From: Aphrophora alni
Taxonomy: Eukaryota; Arthropoda; Insecta; Hemiptera; Aphrophoridae
Reading direction: 5' to 3'
Assembly (NCBI GenBank): GCA_963513935.1
Contig: OY740769.1
Location: forward strand, 105,875,762-105,939,761
Length of the DNA stretch: 64,000 bases
Below, piece after piece: positions 10,635-23,081 of the stretch. The translations under genes and the position numbers were made by a program. The notes beneath the pieces were generated by a model. The model saw only the letters and a list, made by a program, of their open reading frames with translations, was not told the DNA's origin and made no database searches. The number at the start of each line of letters is the position of its first letter. Within the stretch, counting starts at the first letter, position 1.

Positions 10635-11094
10635 CTAATAACCACGGGCGTCATCGCCGGGGGGGACGGGGGACGCGTCCCCCCCAATATTTGAGATGTA
10701 AAATTATTTTTGCTAAAAACGAATGATTTACTTAAAACCTTAAAAGGTAAACATCGGGCTTTGTCTTTACTAGGGTTTTTAACGTTACATTTCTGTTACA
10801 AACGCAAATAGAATTAATTTTGAATAGTTGTATGCAATAAAGCCCAGTATGTTGGTAGTTAGTTTGTCGGTGTGGAGTATCGTCGTCTCGTCTTGAATCT
10901 GATCTGACTCAGTGCGCAGACGGTTTGTTTCCCAGAGCCATCACCAGCACAGTCACAGTCAGTTACACAGTTTCACTGCACCACAGCAGTCGACATTTCA
11001 GTTGTGAGTTGTGTAATTGTTTGAGGTACAATAAGTACGCAGTGCGCTAGTGTGCTAACGTGTTAACATTCAGACGAAACGTTACGTTTGCGCC

Positions 11095-14000
11095 ATGAAA
11101 CGTGTTTGTCAAAGTGATGATATTGGAAAGAAGAAAAAATTTGGAACTTTAAAAACTTGGCTAACTAGTTCTAGTTCTAACAAATCACAAAATCAGCCTG
11201 TGAGCTTGAAGGACAAAAACAATGGTAAATCAAATACATGTAAGTTAAATTTACGTTACAATAGTTTAGCTTATTTTATTAGCTACCTCAGTTGCTCAGT
11301 TACAAACGGAAAGCGCCGAGAAATCGGTAAAATTTACGTTTCCACAACTGATAGGAAACAGTAATATTAAAGTAACACTATTGTCAAAATAGTAACAAAT
11401 TATTTAATTAGGTTGCACTAAAAATTATGCAATAAAGATGTTATTGCAACTCATTTTATTGTACATAAATGTATCGTATATTATACATCAAACATGAAAA
11501 AATTAAACACTACAAAGCTTTTTTACAGATTCCCCTCTGTCAAGTCTTTTGACACATTTAACCGCGTCTCAAACGAAACCAACACACGCTTCCAAGAAAA
11601 CTGAAAAGAAGTTATATTTTCCATAATGTAGGCTTATACATTACAATTTATTTATAGTTTTCTAAATTGATTCGTGGAAAAATAGCGGCCCATCAAAGTT
11701 TTTGTCTGTGTATGTCTGCTATACCGACGGGTGCCAATGCCGCGGTGTTTTTATGCCGCCGACAATGGGATACCGCTATCGAAAAGTCGTTTGACTCACC
11801 GCTGCTTTGGTGCCGCGGTGTTTTTACGTCGCCGACAATGGAATACCGCTATCGACAAAGTCGTTTGACTCGCCGCTGCTTTGGTGTTTCAATTACAATT
11901 TATTTTCGGAAACTCTCATCCAACAAGTACACTACGATATAGGCCGGTTAAACCGAGGACCGGTTAATCCGAGGCCGGTTAACAGAGGTTCTACTGTATA
12001 GATAATGTACAAATATAATGTACATTAATGTAATACAACAGTTTCCTTTTAAGATGACCCATTTCCAAAATAAAAAAATATTTAGAAAAATAATTGCGAC
12101 TGGGGTTTATTTTTGTTTTCAGACCCAGTATCCTCATCAGAGAGCTGTAGTATTTTGGCTTGTGAGGGACTTTGTGACCAGGAAACACAGCCCCAACCAT
12201 GCTCATCAAAAACTATTCACAGCAGGACTCCAGTCCCAGCAACAGACGAAGACAAAGATACAGATTCCAACATTGGCCTCTCTCCAAATTGACCCCAGTA
12301 TTTTACCAGACAGGTTCCCGGTTCAGTTACTTTCAGGTCGATAACTTACATTTCAGAAAAGTTGGTTCCAGTCGTTTCCTTGGCTTCGTGTTGAAGGCCT
12401 TGAAGGAGTAAACTGTTATTATTGTTTGAAGTACACCAAGTCCTGTCCACAAAGAACCCTAACAACCAAAGCTGACGAAGCCTTTAGTGGCCGAGGCTTT
12501 AAAAACTGGAAAAAAGCTTTATAGAAATTCAAAACACATGGAAAAAGTAGTGCACATTCTCAGGCGGTACTAAGCCATGCTCAGCTGCAAGCACCAATCG
12601 AAAGACAGTTGTCTAGCTTTAAAAGGGAACAACAAGAGTTAGCTCTTGATTCCCTTATGACAATTATCAGTAGCCTCAAATACCTTGTAAGACAAGGTTT
12701 GGAAATCAGGGGACACCATAACTATGAAGGCAATCTAATGAATCTGTTAAAATTACATAGTGGTGATAAGCCAACCTTGAACTCGTGGATTCAAAAGGAC
12801 TTTAATTACACAAACCCTGCTATACAAAATTAAATTATTCAGATCATGAGTCACGAAATTGTCACCAAATAAATTAAACACCCTCATCCAGACGATCAAG
12901 TCATCAGAGCCTTTACTTTACTCTGTTATTTATGATGGCACAAGAGATATTTCTGGAGATGAACAGGAGAGTGTTTGCATAAGGTGGTGTGACGACAATC
13001 TTGATCCTCATGAGAGTTTTGTCGGTTTTTACAAAACTGCTAATACATGTGGTACGGACTTAGCGGCACTAATATGTGACGTTTCACTAAGACTTCAGCT
13101 CCCTTTAGACTATCTTCGAGGCCAAACTTATGACGGAGCAGGAAATATGAGTGGTATTCACAAAGGCACTCAATCAATAATCATTGAAAAACAACCTCTG
13201 GCAGAGTATATCCATTGTGATGCACACTTTTGCAACTTAGTTATGAAAGCCAGCTGTGAAGCATCAAGGACAGTGAAGAATGCTATGGATTGGGCTCATC
13301 AGTTAGGAGTACTTTTATCTACTGTCAAAGCAAAGGACAATTATGTTCATATTATTGAAGCTGCTTTAGAGGGCCCTGTAGGTAACATAGCAAAAATAAA
13401 GCCATTATGTCCTACAAGATGGCTCTACAGGCGTTCACAAATAAATGAGATTTTAAACAAATATCCATTTATACTTAAAACTTTAAACGAATAATTAACC
13501 GATCTGGGCCACGAAGGAGCAAGTGGACTTTTGAGTGTGTTTGAAGATGGAAAAACTTACCTTGGCTTACTCATGGGGAAAGACATTGCTGAATTCTAGA
13601 AATCTTAAACAGAAGTTTTCAAGCAGAGAAAAGGACCGCAGCTGGATTCTACAAATCAGTAGAACATATAATCAAAGGTTTGCAAGAGCTACTAAGGTCA
13701 TCTGAGAAGTTTTCAGACCTGTACAACAAGTGCCAAAGCAAGATTGTCAAGCTTGAACTCAGACAAATTCTACCTCCAAGGAAAAAAAATGTCCCAAAGA
13801 GGCTTTCTGAGGGTGAGGGAACGGAGCCACACACATTTCAATCCCCTGAGAGCTTTCATAGACAAGACTATTTTGCTGTGATTGATGTAGCAGTCCAAGG
13901 ACTTCAGAACCGTATACTAGACCAACCAGGGATGAAGAAACAAGTGTTGTTGGAAAATGTATTGTTACAGAAAGAAGGCTTTGATTTTGATGCTCTGCAA

Positions 14001-14380
14001 CTATACTCAGAAATTGACAGTGAATCACTAAAATTAGAACTGCCATTATTTACATACGTCATAATGTAGAAAGCACTAAAGATGCAAAGGACGCATTAGT
14101 AGCAATGCCTGGTGAAGTGATGGCTATGTTTAAAAACGTTGAGAACCTAATAAGACTTTTGCTTGTGTCACCAGCTTCAAGTTGTGAGGCAGAACGAAGT
14201 TTCAGTGCTCTTCGGAAGCTCAAAAACTATTTCCGTTCTACTATGACTCAGCAGAGACTGAACTATGTAGCTGTGTCTTATGTCCACAAGTCCATTCTAG
14301 ACAATTTAGACGATAAGAAAATTGCTAAAATATTCATACATAAAAATGACTCAAGAAAAGTAACATTTGGTACTATTTAG
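11095..14380 (+). pseudogene. hAT transposase (TTF/ZMYM1-like, DUF4371 plus dimerisation domain)
   Basis: Exon 1 (11095-11239) is basic and ends at a good donor (GTAAGT). An acceptor at 12121-12122 would join it in frame across an intron of about 0.9 kb. The rest, in shifting frames, contains a TTF-type zinc-finger region (GFKNWKKA near 12500), a DUF4371-like core at 12859-13491 (YDGTRDISGDEQESV, QTYDGAGNMSG, HCDAHFCNLV, CPTRWLYR), and the hAT C-terminal dimerisation domain at 14105-14377 (SSCEAERSFSALRKLKNYFR). Several stops and frameshifts break it (near 12290, 12344, 12525, 12831, 13492 and 14067). Inactive, but domain order and family are clear. Relatives have been domesticated in animals, but the number of breaks argues against that here. 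Confidence 0.85.
11393..11996. mobile_element. Tigger-type fragment in the hAT intron
   Basis: The right terminal repeat ends in AGGTTCTACTG followed by TA. The interior matches the element at 53430-53962, including the transposase-end remnant near 11520-11600 and two tandem blocks of about 70 bp. The left TIR is missing: similarity to the 53-kb copy starts only near 11393. It lies wholly inside the predicted hAT intron, so it need not have disrupted the transposase. Confidence 0.75.
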
Positions 14381-14519
14381 GTGACTTTAAAGTTATAATA
14401 ATTAGATTTATTGTTTTAGTCTAGTCTACTTCATTTGCTGACAAAATATTAAAATAAATGTATAAAAACTATGTTTTGAGAAGTTTAATTTAAAATTTTG
14501 TCCATACCCCCAGACCCCT

Positions 14520-15884
14520 TGTAATAATTTAAAAATGAGGCTTGTCGTACTTGAAGAGTACTTATTTTTTATTAAAATTGAATTCAATTATTAATTTGCT
14601 CGACTTATAGGCGCCAGATGTGTTAACATCAATTTTGAAAAAAAATGAATTTAATTATTTATAAAATCTCTGGGGTCGCAAATTCTTTTATCGGTGTACT
14701 TACAGTGGATTTTGGTTTCAAATGAGAACACTTTGACTGAAATGTTAACAAAAAACATTTATTAATTAATAGAAAGAAAAAACACATTAACATCAATATT
14801 CAAATAAATCATATAAATCACTTATGTTATAATCCTAATATTGAATATTATTATTTCCTTTTAAGAAGGTTTAAATTTCAAAATCTTGAATTTACTCATT
14901 AAGTTGCAACTAGAAATCATTTATAAAACTGAAAAGATTAAATTTATTTATTTTTTATTATTGAATTTACTTTACTTTCAAAGGATAAATATGTCAGTAG
15001 ACATTTTTTGTTCTTTTACATGAAAAATATACTTTTAAATTTATAAAAACTAAAAATCAAACATAATAAATTTTATACAATAAACAGATTAAATTCAGCT
15101 TGTTAAATAACAAGTTTTACCAGTCCATTGTCGTAAAATACATTACTCAATTGTGTTCCAGGCAGCATGGTATTTGATGTCGCCATTCTGTCCGCGGAAA
15201 AACTTCAATCGCAATTCGCGAATGTTTGTATTGAGAAAGTCTATCAATTTATTAGTCCATTCTACGCCTTATGATTGTTCATTTTCCGACCATATTTTGA
15301 TACTACACGCACGATTGTCTATTGTCTTTTTTCGTAACACGCTATTCGTATCAAACACTTCTAATAGTCAGTTCTACTTCAAAATTAATACGATTTTATC
15401 ATACTCGTCTACATTGTCCAAGTACTTATTTAAAACTGTCTGTATGACACACTTTATCTGTCCAAATACACAATTAAAGTATTCTGAATTTACGTCCATT
15501 GTTTTTCAGCACTTAACTCTGACACAACCATCACCTATCAACTTCCAACTAAGACTTTTCTAAAAAACACAACTTGTCACTCCAAACGCTGGACTTCGAC
15601 TGACTTGTTGCCATGAGGCAATTCTCACTTCCGAAAGCGTTCCTTCCGGTACTGTTCGCACATTTTACCACACTTCCGTAAAACACAAATAATTTACATA
15701 ACATAACAATCAAACTAAATTACATTAAAATTAAACATAATAATTCATACTGTTGTCTTGAAAATCCATTTTGTTCCTATAAATGAATTTACTAAATACA
15801 ATTCATGATCCAGACATCCGGTCTCAGTTCATGCACCCGCGGATTTTAAACATATTATAAATTTTGATTTTTCTCATCATTACA
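14520..15884 (-). repeat. 3' LTR of the gypsy element (left copy)
   Basis: 1365 bp, TG...CA-type ends, matching 25359-26727. A 136-codon open stretch on the opposite strand is identical in both copies and is treated as chance. Confidence 0.93.
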
Positions 15885-18800
15885 AAAACCCCACAAATAT
15901 TTGTATTGCAATACATGTATTGCAATACAAAAATTTTTTATATATAAATTTCAATTCGAGACAAAAAAATTTTAATGGATGTTCAAGACATTTCATTTCA
16001 GAAGCTAAGGACTTCATAAAAAAAAATAAATACCTCTAGTGTATTCATTTAAGAAAGATTCTCTTTTTACATGAAAAAAATAAAAATCTATTTGCTAAAA
16101 TCCTATTTCATTATTTTAATTTGTTAGCGTTATCATAACTCATCAAAACTATATATAATTTCATTAGCGCTAATCCTTATCTCTATTTATACAATAAAAC
16201 CCATCATCAGTTTCTTTTTTAACAGCAGTTGATTGAAACTTTCCCATCAACATTTTTTGTTGACCGGATCCTGTCACTCAAAATCTTATCTCCCAGACAG
16301 CCGTCTGTATATTTTCCTGCCATCTAGCATTTCCTTTCCCACACTTTACTTTTCTGCCAAGACGAAATTTCTACATCTTTTATAAAAATCTACATCCATC
16401 TCACACTATTCATCTAAATCATTTTTTTAACTTAACACAATTTAAATTTTAAAACCTCTCATTTTTAATTAACATTATTACAAAATTATTTACTTATTAC
16501 TCAAAATTACTTCAATTCACCTTAAAACTTTCCAATTATCATTTTATATTATTATTTATTTTAGTTTAAATCCAATAATTATTTATTCTTTATCAAATTC
16601 TTAATTACTCTTTGTCTCGCTGGGATAAAATGTTAACTACTGATTTTACAATTACAAAAAACTCTTTTCTTCAACTAAAATTCAAAAATATAACATCATT
16701 ATTATCAAAAAAATAAAATTATTTACAAAACTCATCTATTTATTTCAAAATTACCTCTTTACAATTGTATCATCTTTTAGTATCCTATCTTCAAATTATT
16801 TCCATCTTAACTTTCATGTTTTAATAATTAAAGTTGCACTAATCCTCAAAAAACCTCTTTATCATTCATATTTATCTCTTTATCTCAACGTAGCTTCCTT
16901 TAAAAATCATGATAATCGTCGTTTATTCGCAGAATTCCTCAAATCTTTCATTATTTCATTAAAATTGTCGCTTTCTTCCTTTATATCATCGCAGTACTCA
17001 AAAACCCTCTTAAAAACTAAAAATTAACCATCAATGCAACTTAACTACTCTTTTTATAAAAGTTTCTTAACAGAACAACTTCATTTTAAATACCACTTTA
17101 CTCAACAATTCTGTAAAGTCATCATCTTCATATAAAACTCAAAAAATCTCTCATTTAAACTACTTCCTATTAAAATCTCCTTTTGTTATCTATTACTTGT
17201 ATACAAAAAACTTCAAAAAGAATAAAAAAATTTACATTGCTTTCCCAGCTAACACCGTATTTCATCAAAATCTTTAGACACCTTTATCAAATAACTGCTT
17301 AACATCATTTATTATTTCAAATTCCATTATTATTTATTTAAAAACATTACTTATTTATCTTTTCTATAAAATTCATTAAAATCTCTCTAATTATTATTAT
17401 TTTACTATACTTTTTTCCTTTAAAAAACAAAAACTTAACCTCCTTTATTCATTATTTAACATCAAAAAACTTAAAAAACTTTATTATTATTTATCTTGGC
17501 AAATTTTCACATACATTTCTCAAACTTTTTCACCAATTATTTTTTAATTTTCCACACCATAAATCACTTAAGACTAACAACTTTTCATATCATATTATCA
17601 TTAAATAATTCTTAATATTTATAACATCAAACATACAACTTATCGTTTTACAATTCAACATCTAATTACCTATTCTAATCAGCTAATCAACATTTTTACA
17701 ATTTTACAGAACTTTTAACTTTATTCCATAAAAACTCTCCTTCCTGTCACGTCCGATTTATTTCTAGGCTTTGTTTCTTAACAAACCCCCTCCTTTCACC
17801 ATGAAAGCATTGTCCTATTGTCCCTTGACGACTTCCCTCAACATCTGTTTCTACTTGTTAGAAATAGACCCAAAAAAAAACTTTTCCTATACCTATGAAA
17901 GTTTATGACACTTACAAACATAAGTCATTGTTTATGTTTTTTGCCCAAAATTACATGTGACAGAACTTTAAACAACTACGTTGGATTTTTTGATAGGTTT
18001 TCCAATTAACCCTATATCACTACCTTCTAGAAATGATATCTTAGGCCCTGATCATATCACTTCTCGAACATAGCTACATCCTGCCCCGAAAGACAGTTCG
18101 CCTACCAAACTTTATATTTTACAATATAATCAAGAACTCTAGGTTCTCTCTTGAACTTCTTCTACTATACCGTTGTATTTCTTAATACAAACTAAGAACT
18201 CTTTGTTCTTAAACTTCTCAAATTGTCAAATTTTTAACTATATTTCATTTACATGAGTCATATGACAATTTTTTGTTTTTGTTTTTTGTATATTTTTTAT
18301 TTTATTTTTCAAAACTCGACCGGGGTTCATCATAGTTACAGCACTCGAATAATACTCCTCTGTACTTATGATGAAGCCCTGTCGAACGTCGATTAATAAA
18401 ACCCTCCAACGTTCCATTTTCTATTTTATTTTTTATTATTATACCTTTTTTATTTATTTTTTATGAATTTTTTGTTTATTTTATGCATTTTTCTTCCTAA
18501 CCTCTCCTACAAAGGTTCTTCTAACCGTCTACTTTATACCGTGCATACTTCTAATTGCTCTTTAGACTCTTACACAGAGTAACATGTTGTGACGTTGAAA
18601 TGTGCAATGGTTGAATGCAATATCTCTACTAAATTCAAGATAAAGCCCAGAACACATCCCTATTCCACAACACGCCCTCCATGCAGTCTCAGAATGCCTT
18701 ATTTTTGCGAATAAAACATTCTATTATTACTACACAAACTCCTACCTCCTCCCAAAATGTTCATGTACTCCTTAAATGCATTTACACGAAGAAAATTTTA

Positions 18801-19626
18801 AAATTCATAAAAAATTTCATTCAAATCGTATCATCCGAAGTTGAAATAATGTTTATTTTACCAATCTTATTACTAGCATCTTCGATTTTCTGTTTATGTA
18901 ATTCTTTCTAGATGTTATTATTCAAATTCAAAAAGAAAATTTTATTTTTTTAAAATTTATTCTAAGTTCTTTACTTAGAAATTTACTTTTAACACTATTA
19001 AAGTTCTTCAAGTGATCTACCTTTACTCTATTTACCTTATTTAAAACCAATTATCCTTTATTTAAGTAATTTTTATTTGAAAACGCAAGTTAATTTTGAA
19101 TTATAAACCAAAAGTTTTTTATTTTCGAGAACAATAATTTTGTAACACCCTATATTTCAGTCTCAGTGCTATACGCAATAGAATCTTAGGCTTGATTTAG
19201 GCATAAACAATTTCCCCTTTGTATATAGGTGATGCAATTCTTTATCTGTTTACTGATAAGGAGTCGACTATGAAATCCTTTTAGCTCCAACTAGATTCAA
19301 TCTCTCTCGTCATTATTGAATATTCAACATTGAATCCACCTACTTAATATTGAATCTTATTTCTTCAACACTACTCTGAATCTTTGCTTCTAACTAATCT
19401 GTTTTATCTTAACACGTAAAGTCAATATTTATGTTGGAATAAACAACACTCGGTTATTTACTAACAATCTTGCATCTCCAATGATCCTCTCATCTAACAT
19501 TTTCAAATGTTCTAGTTTGCCTTAAAAGTTTTCTTACATCACACAATTTATTTTTTAAAATGTTCTGTTTTCAACTCAAATTATTTATTTAACGTTAAAA
19601 TTTATTATTATCAATTCTTTAATTAT
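15885..19626 (-). other. 3.7-kb frame-less region between pol and 3' LTR
   Basis: Very AT-rich and strongly strand-biased (pyrimidine-rich on the plus strand, so purine-rich in the element's sense). No sense-strand frame of note exists, so the env gene that some insect gypsy elements carry here is absent or eroded. Position 15885-15894 would hold the polypurine tract; only a weak GTGGGGTTTT is seen next to the LTR. A 76-codon open stretch on the plus strand (18681-18911) has no recognisable features. Confidence 0.7.
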
Positions 19627-22600
19627 TTATGAAATATATTTCCTTAATTGAGTGACATTGTATGTCCCTTTAATTATTTCAGAGTCTATTGTACAAATTA
19701 CATATGCATTTTCTAATTTAATCTTTAAAACTTTAAACGGACCTTGATACAATAAGAAAAATTTCTTTATTTCTCTCCTCAAATTTGATGACAGATAGTG
19801 ATTTTTAACCAAAACTAAATCTCCTATCTCAAATTTTGTTGGTTTTAGTTTTTTATCATGATATTTTTTCCGCTGATTTGCTTTTAACTTCAAACGTCTT
19901 CTCGCTATAACTATTTTTTCTTCAAAATCTATTATTTTTCCCGGAGGAAATTTACATAGTTGGTTATAAATGCGCGGACACTCCTTTTTAAACATTATTT
20001 CATACGGACTATCATTGATGGATTCGTGTATGGATTGATTCATACAATTTTCTATAAATTTTACATAAAACGGCCATTTTGTGTGTTTATTGTGTACATA
20101 AGTCCTAAACATTCGACCTAGTTCTCTCATACAACGCTCACTGGGATTCGACTGAGGATGGTATACTGATGTGTGCCTAACTTGAATATTATTATTTATT
20201 AATTTTTCTTTCCAAATTCGTGATTGAAACTGACTACCGTGGTCACTTAGAATTATTTTTGGTTTACCTACTTCCTTTACATATTCATTAACTATTTTAT
20301 TTGCTAAAACTGTCCCAATTGCCCTCTTTATAGTATATAATTTTATGAATTTTGAAAAAACATCCAGTACTACAAATATATATTTTACCCCACCAGTTCC
20401 GGTCGGTAACTCTCCAAATAAATCCACTGCTACCAAATCTAACACATTTTCAGGTAAGATGTTCACCATTAATCCTTCATTTTTTATATTTGATACTTTA
20501 GTTTTTTGACATAAATCGCATGGCCTAATTTGTAATTTTATTTGTTTTTCTAAATTTGGGAATTCGTATAGTCCTTTTAATATTTTATAACACTTTCCTG
20601 CACCAATATGTCCGTATCTTTCATGACAATCATTAATTACAATTTCTATTAAAGATTTCGTTAAACAAATTTTGTGAATTCCATTTTTCTTTGACTTTTT
20701 AAATAAAACACCATTATAGATAACATAACATTCTCTCAACTTATTAAATTTAACAGATTGATCTTCTAATAATTTAATAATTCTTATACAATATTCATCT
20801 TGACTTTGTTCCAAATTTAAACGTTTAAAAGCATTTCTTAAAATTCTATCTTGTTTCGCTAAATTTTTATCAATTTGTGTTTGAAAAATTTTTATTAAAT
20901 GTTCATCTCCTGTCTTGATGACTTCATTGTGATCCGTTCGCGAAATAACATCTGCTACAATATTTTCTTTCCCTGGACAATACTCAATTTCTAAGTTATA
21001 CTCCTGTAAAAACAATATCCACCTTAGAAGTCTACCATGTGTCAATTTACAGTTTTTTAAAAAGGTCAAAGCTTTGTGGTCCGAACGTATAGTCGTTTTG
21101 TTCCCTAACACATAATTTCTAAACTTTTTACATGCGAAGACTATACTCAACAATTCTTTCTCTGTAACAGTATAATTAACCTCACTATTTTGTAAAGTTC
21201 TGCTTGCGAACGCAATGACCAGATGTTCATTATTTACGTCCACTTGATACAATACGGCTGCTAAAGCTTTATCAGAGGCATCTGTGTTTAAATAGAAAGG
21301 TTCTTGGAAATTAGGGTGTTGTAAAATTATCGTTTCTAAGAAAACCTGTTTTATTCTTTCAAATGTATTTCTGTCTTCCTCTGTCCAATTCCAAATTTTG
21401 TTATTATTTCCTAAAAGATGTGTGAATTTACTAGTTAACTCTGCATAATTTTGTTGAAACTTTCTGTAATAATTACATAAGCCTAAAAAACTTTGTAACT
21501 GCTTGATATTTTTTGGTGTGGGAAAATCTTGTATTATTTTAATTTTTTCTTGATCTGGCTCTATTCCTATATCTGATATATTGTATCCTAAAAACTTTAT
21601 ACCTTTTTTACAAAAAACAGACTTTTTAATTTTGATAGTTACATTATATGTTCTAAGTCTTTCAAATAACTTTCGCAAATGTCTCATATGCTCTTCAAAC
21701 GATTTTGACGCTATACATACATCATCTACATATACTGTTGTAAATTCCAAAACTTCAGGCCCTAATACCATGCTTAAACCTTTTTTAAATAATGAAGTAC
21801 TAACATTTAAACCAAAAGGGAGTCTTTTGAACTGTAAATTCCTACCATTGAATACAAAAGCAACATATTTTCTAGATTGTTCATCTAATTCTATCTGCCA
21901 AAAACCACTGACCAAATCTATACTAGAAATATATTTAACTCCTTCAAACCTTTGCAATATATCATCTATCTGTTCAGGTGCTTCTCGATCTGGTATTATT
22001 ATTTGATTTGCTTGCCTAGCATCTAAACATAGTCTTATGGACGAATCTTTCTTAATTACACATACTAACGGATTTGAAAATGGGCTATTTGAATCTTCTA
22101 TTATATCATTGTCTATCATTTTTTGAATTTCCTTAGCTACAGCTTCCTTTTTTGAATGTGGTATTGCATAAGATTTATTTATAAATTTACTATCTTCCTT
22201 TACATTTAATTTAGCTTTATAATTTAACATTTTTCCTGGCTGATCCGAAAATACTTCTTTAAAATCATTTAATACAGTTTTTAATTCTTGTTTTTCACTA
22301 TCTAAGTTTAAGTTACATTCTTCTAAAATTTTCTCTACAATTTGTGTCCATTCTACATCTTCATAGTTATTTTCATAATATTTTGAATCAAAATCTTGAA
22401 AAAAGTTTGTAGCTACATCATTAATTTGCAATTCTTCATAGTCAAAATCTGTCTCATCATAACAATTTATTTCTGCTTTAGTCCTACACAATTTTAATTT
22501 ATAACATTCTACTTGCAAAATTTGTTTTCTAAACTTTGTTTGAATTATTTTATCCTCTACATTAAATTTAATCTTTTCTTCATCAAAATCAATTTGAGCT

Positions 22601-23067
22601 TTCTTTTGTTTTAAAAAATCACATCCTATAATCATTTCAATATTTAGACCTCTAACAATTAAAAAATTTACTGCAACTACATCTTTTCCAATTTCTACAT
22701 CTATAAAAGCTTGTTTTGTAATCCTCTTGCTACGCACACCTGTTACTCCTACAATTGTTAAGTTACATACTGGTAATTCCAAAATTTTATCATTATTTAT
22801 AATTAGTTTCTTATAAATTTCTTCATTCATAACAGTAATTTCAGAACCTGTATCTATTAAACATTTAAATTCTTCTTTATTAATTTTCACATCAATTTCA
22901 ATTAACTCTCCTTTTATAGGCTGTATGCTTACATTATTATAATTTTCTTCATTTAACAATTCTTCTCTAATGTCTACATCAATGTTATTATTATTTTTTG
23001 TTATTATAGATGAAATTGTATTTTTGGAATTTACTATTTTAGGCCTATTTTGATTTTTAGACAACAA
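19627..23067 (-). CDS. pol: Gypsy Pol polyprotein
   Basis: 1146 residues with no internal stop. In order: aspartic protease with LIDTGSEITVM near residue 70 and IIGCDFL near 145; reverse transcriptase with RLPFGLNVS and the YVDD catalytic box near 440; RNase H with LNTDASDKALAAVLY and later RSDHKALTFL; integrase with the HHCC zinc finger (HERYGHIGAGK...CDLCQKTK), DDE residues in VAVDLFG, LSDHGSQF and HPQSNPSERCMRE, and a C-terminal YQGPFKVL region. The frame has no upstream ATG and is open about 45 bases further back, overlapping the end of gag in the -1 frame. Gag-Pol is therefore probably made by -1 frameshifting. No perfect X-XXY-YYZ slip site lies in the short overlap; GGAAAAC (about 23100-23106) is the closest I see. 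Confidence 0.95.
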   Translation of the reverse strand: MLSKNQNRPKIVNSKNTISSIITKNNNNIDVDIREELLNEENYNNVSIQPIKGELIEIDVKINKEEFKCLIDTGSEITVMNEEIYKKLIINNDKILELPVCNLTIVGVTGVRSKRITKQAFIDVEIGKDVVAVNFLIVRGLNIEMIIGCDFLKQKKAQIDFDEEKIKFNVEDKIIQTKFRKQILQVECYKLKLCRTKAEINCYDETDFDYEELQINDVATNFFQDFDSKYYENNYEDVEWTQIVEKILEECNLNLDSEKQELKTVLNDFKEVFSDQPGKMLNYKAKLNVKEDSKFINKSYAIPHSKKEAVAKEIQKMIDNDIIEDSNSPFSNPLVCVIKKDSSIRLCLDARQANQIIIPDREAPEQIDDILQRFEGVKYISSIDLVSGFWQIELDEQSRKYVAFVFNGRNLQFKRLPFGLNVSTSLFKKGLSMVLGPEVLEFTTVYVDDVCIASKSFEEHMRHLRKLFERLRTYNVTIKIKKSVFCKKGIKFLGYNISDIGIEPDQEKIKIIQDFPTPKNIKQLQSFLGLCNYYRKFQQNYAELTSKFTHLLGNNNKIWNWTEEDRNTFERIKQVFLETIILQHPNFQEPFYLNTDASDKALAAVLYQVDVNNEHLVIAFASRTLQNSEVNYTVTEKELLSIVFACKKFRNYVLGNKTTIRSDHKALTFLKNCKLTHGRLLRWILFLQEYNLEIEYCPGKENIVADVISRTDHNEVIKTGDEHLIKIFQTQIDKNLAKQDRILRNAFKRLNLEQSQDEYCIRIIKLLEDQSVKFNKLRECYVIYNGVLFKKSKKNGIHKICLTKSLIEIVINDCHERYGHIGAGKCYKILKGLYEFPNLEKQIKLQIRPCDLCQKTKVSNIKNEGLMVNILPENVLDLVAVDLFGELPTGTGGVKYIFVVLDVFSKFIKLYTIKRAIGTVLANKIVNEYVKEVGKPKIILSDHGSQFQSRIWKEKLINNNIQVRHTSVYHPQSNPSERCMRELGRMFRTYVHNKHTKWPFYVKFIENCMNQSIHESINDSPYEIMFKKECPRIYNQLCKFPPGKIIDFEEKIVIARRRLKLKANQRKKYHDKKLKPTKFEIGDLVLVKNHYLSSNLRREIKKFFLLYQGPFKVLKIKLENAYVICTIDSEIIKGTYNVTQLRKYIS

Positions 23068-23081
23068 TGCTTGGGCCCTAT

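Noticed and set aside
15153..15563. 136-codon open frame, identical at 25996-26406
   Set aside because: It lies antisense within the two LTRs and is duplicated only because the LTRs are identical. Composition is that of an AT-rich random frame and there is no known domain.
21581..22006. 141-codon plus-strand frame across the gypsy RT region
   Set aside because: Antisense shadow of the conserved pol frame.
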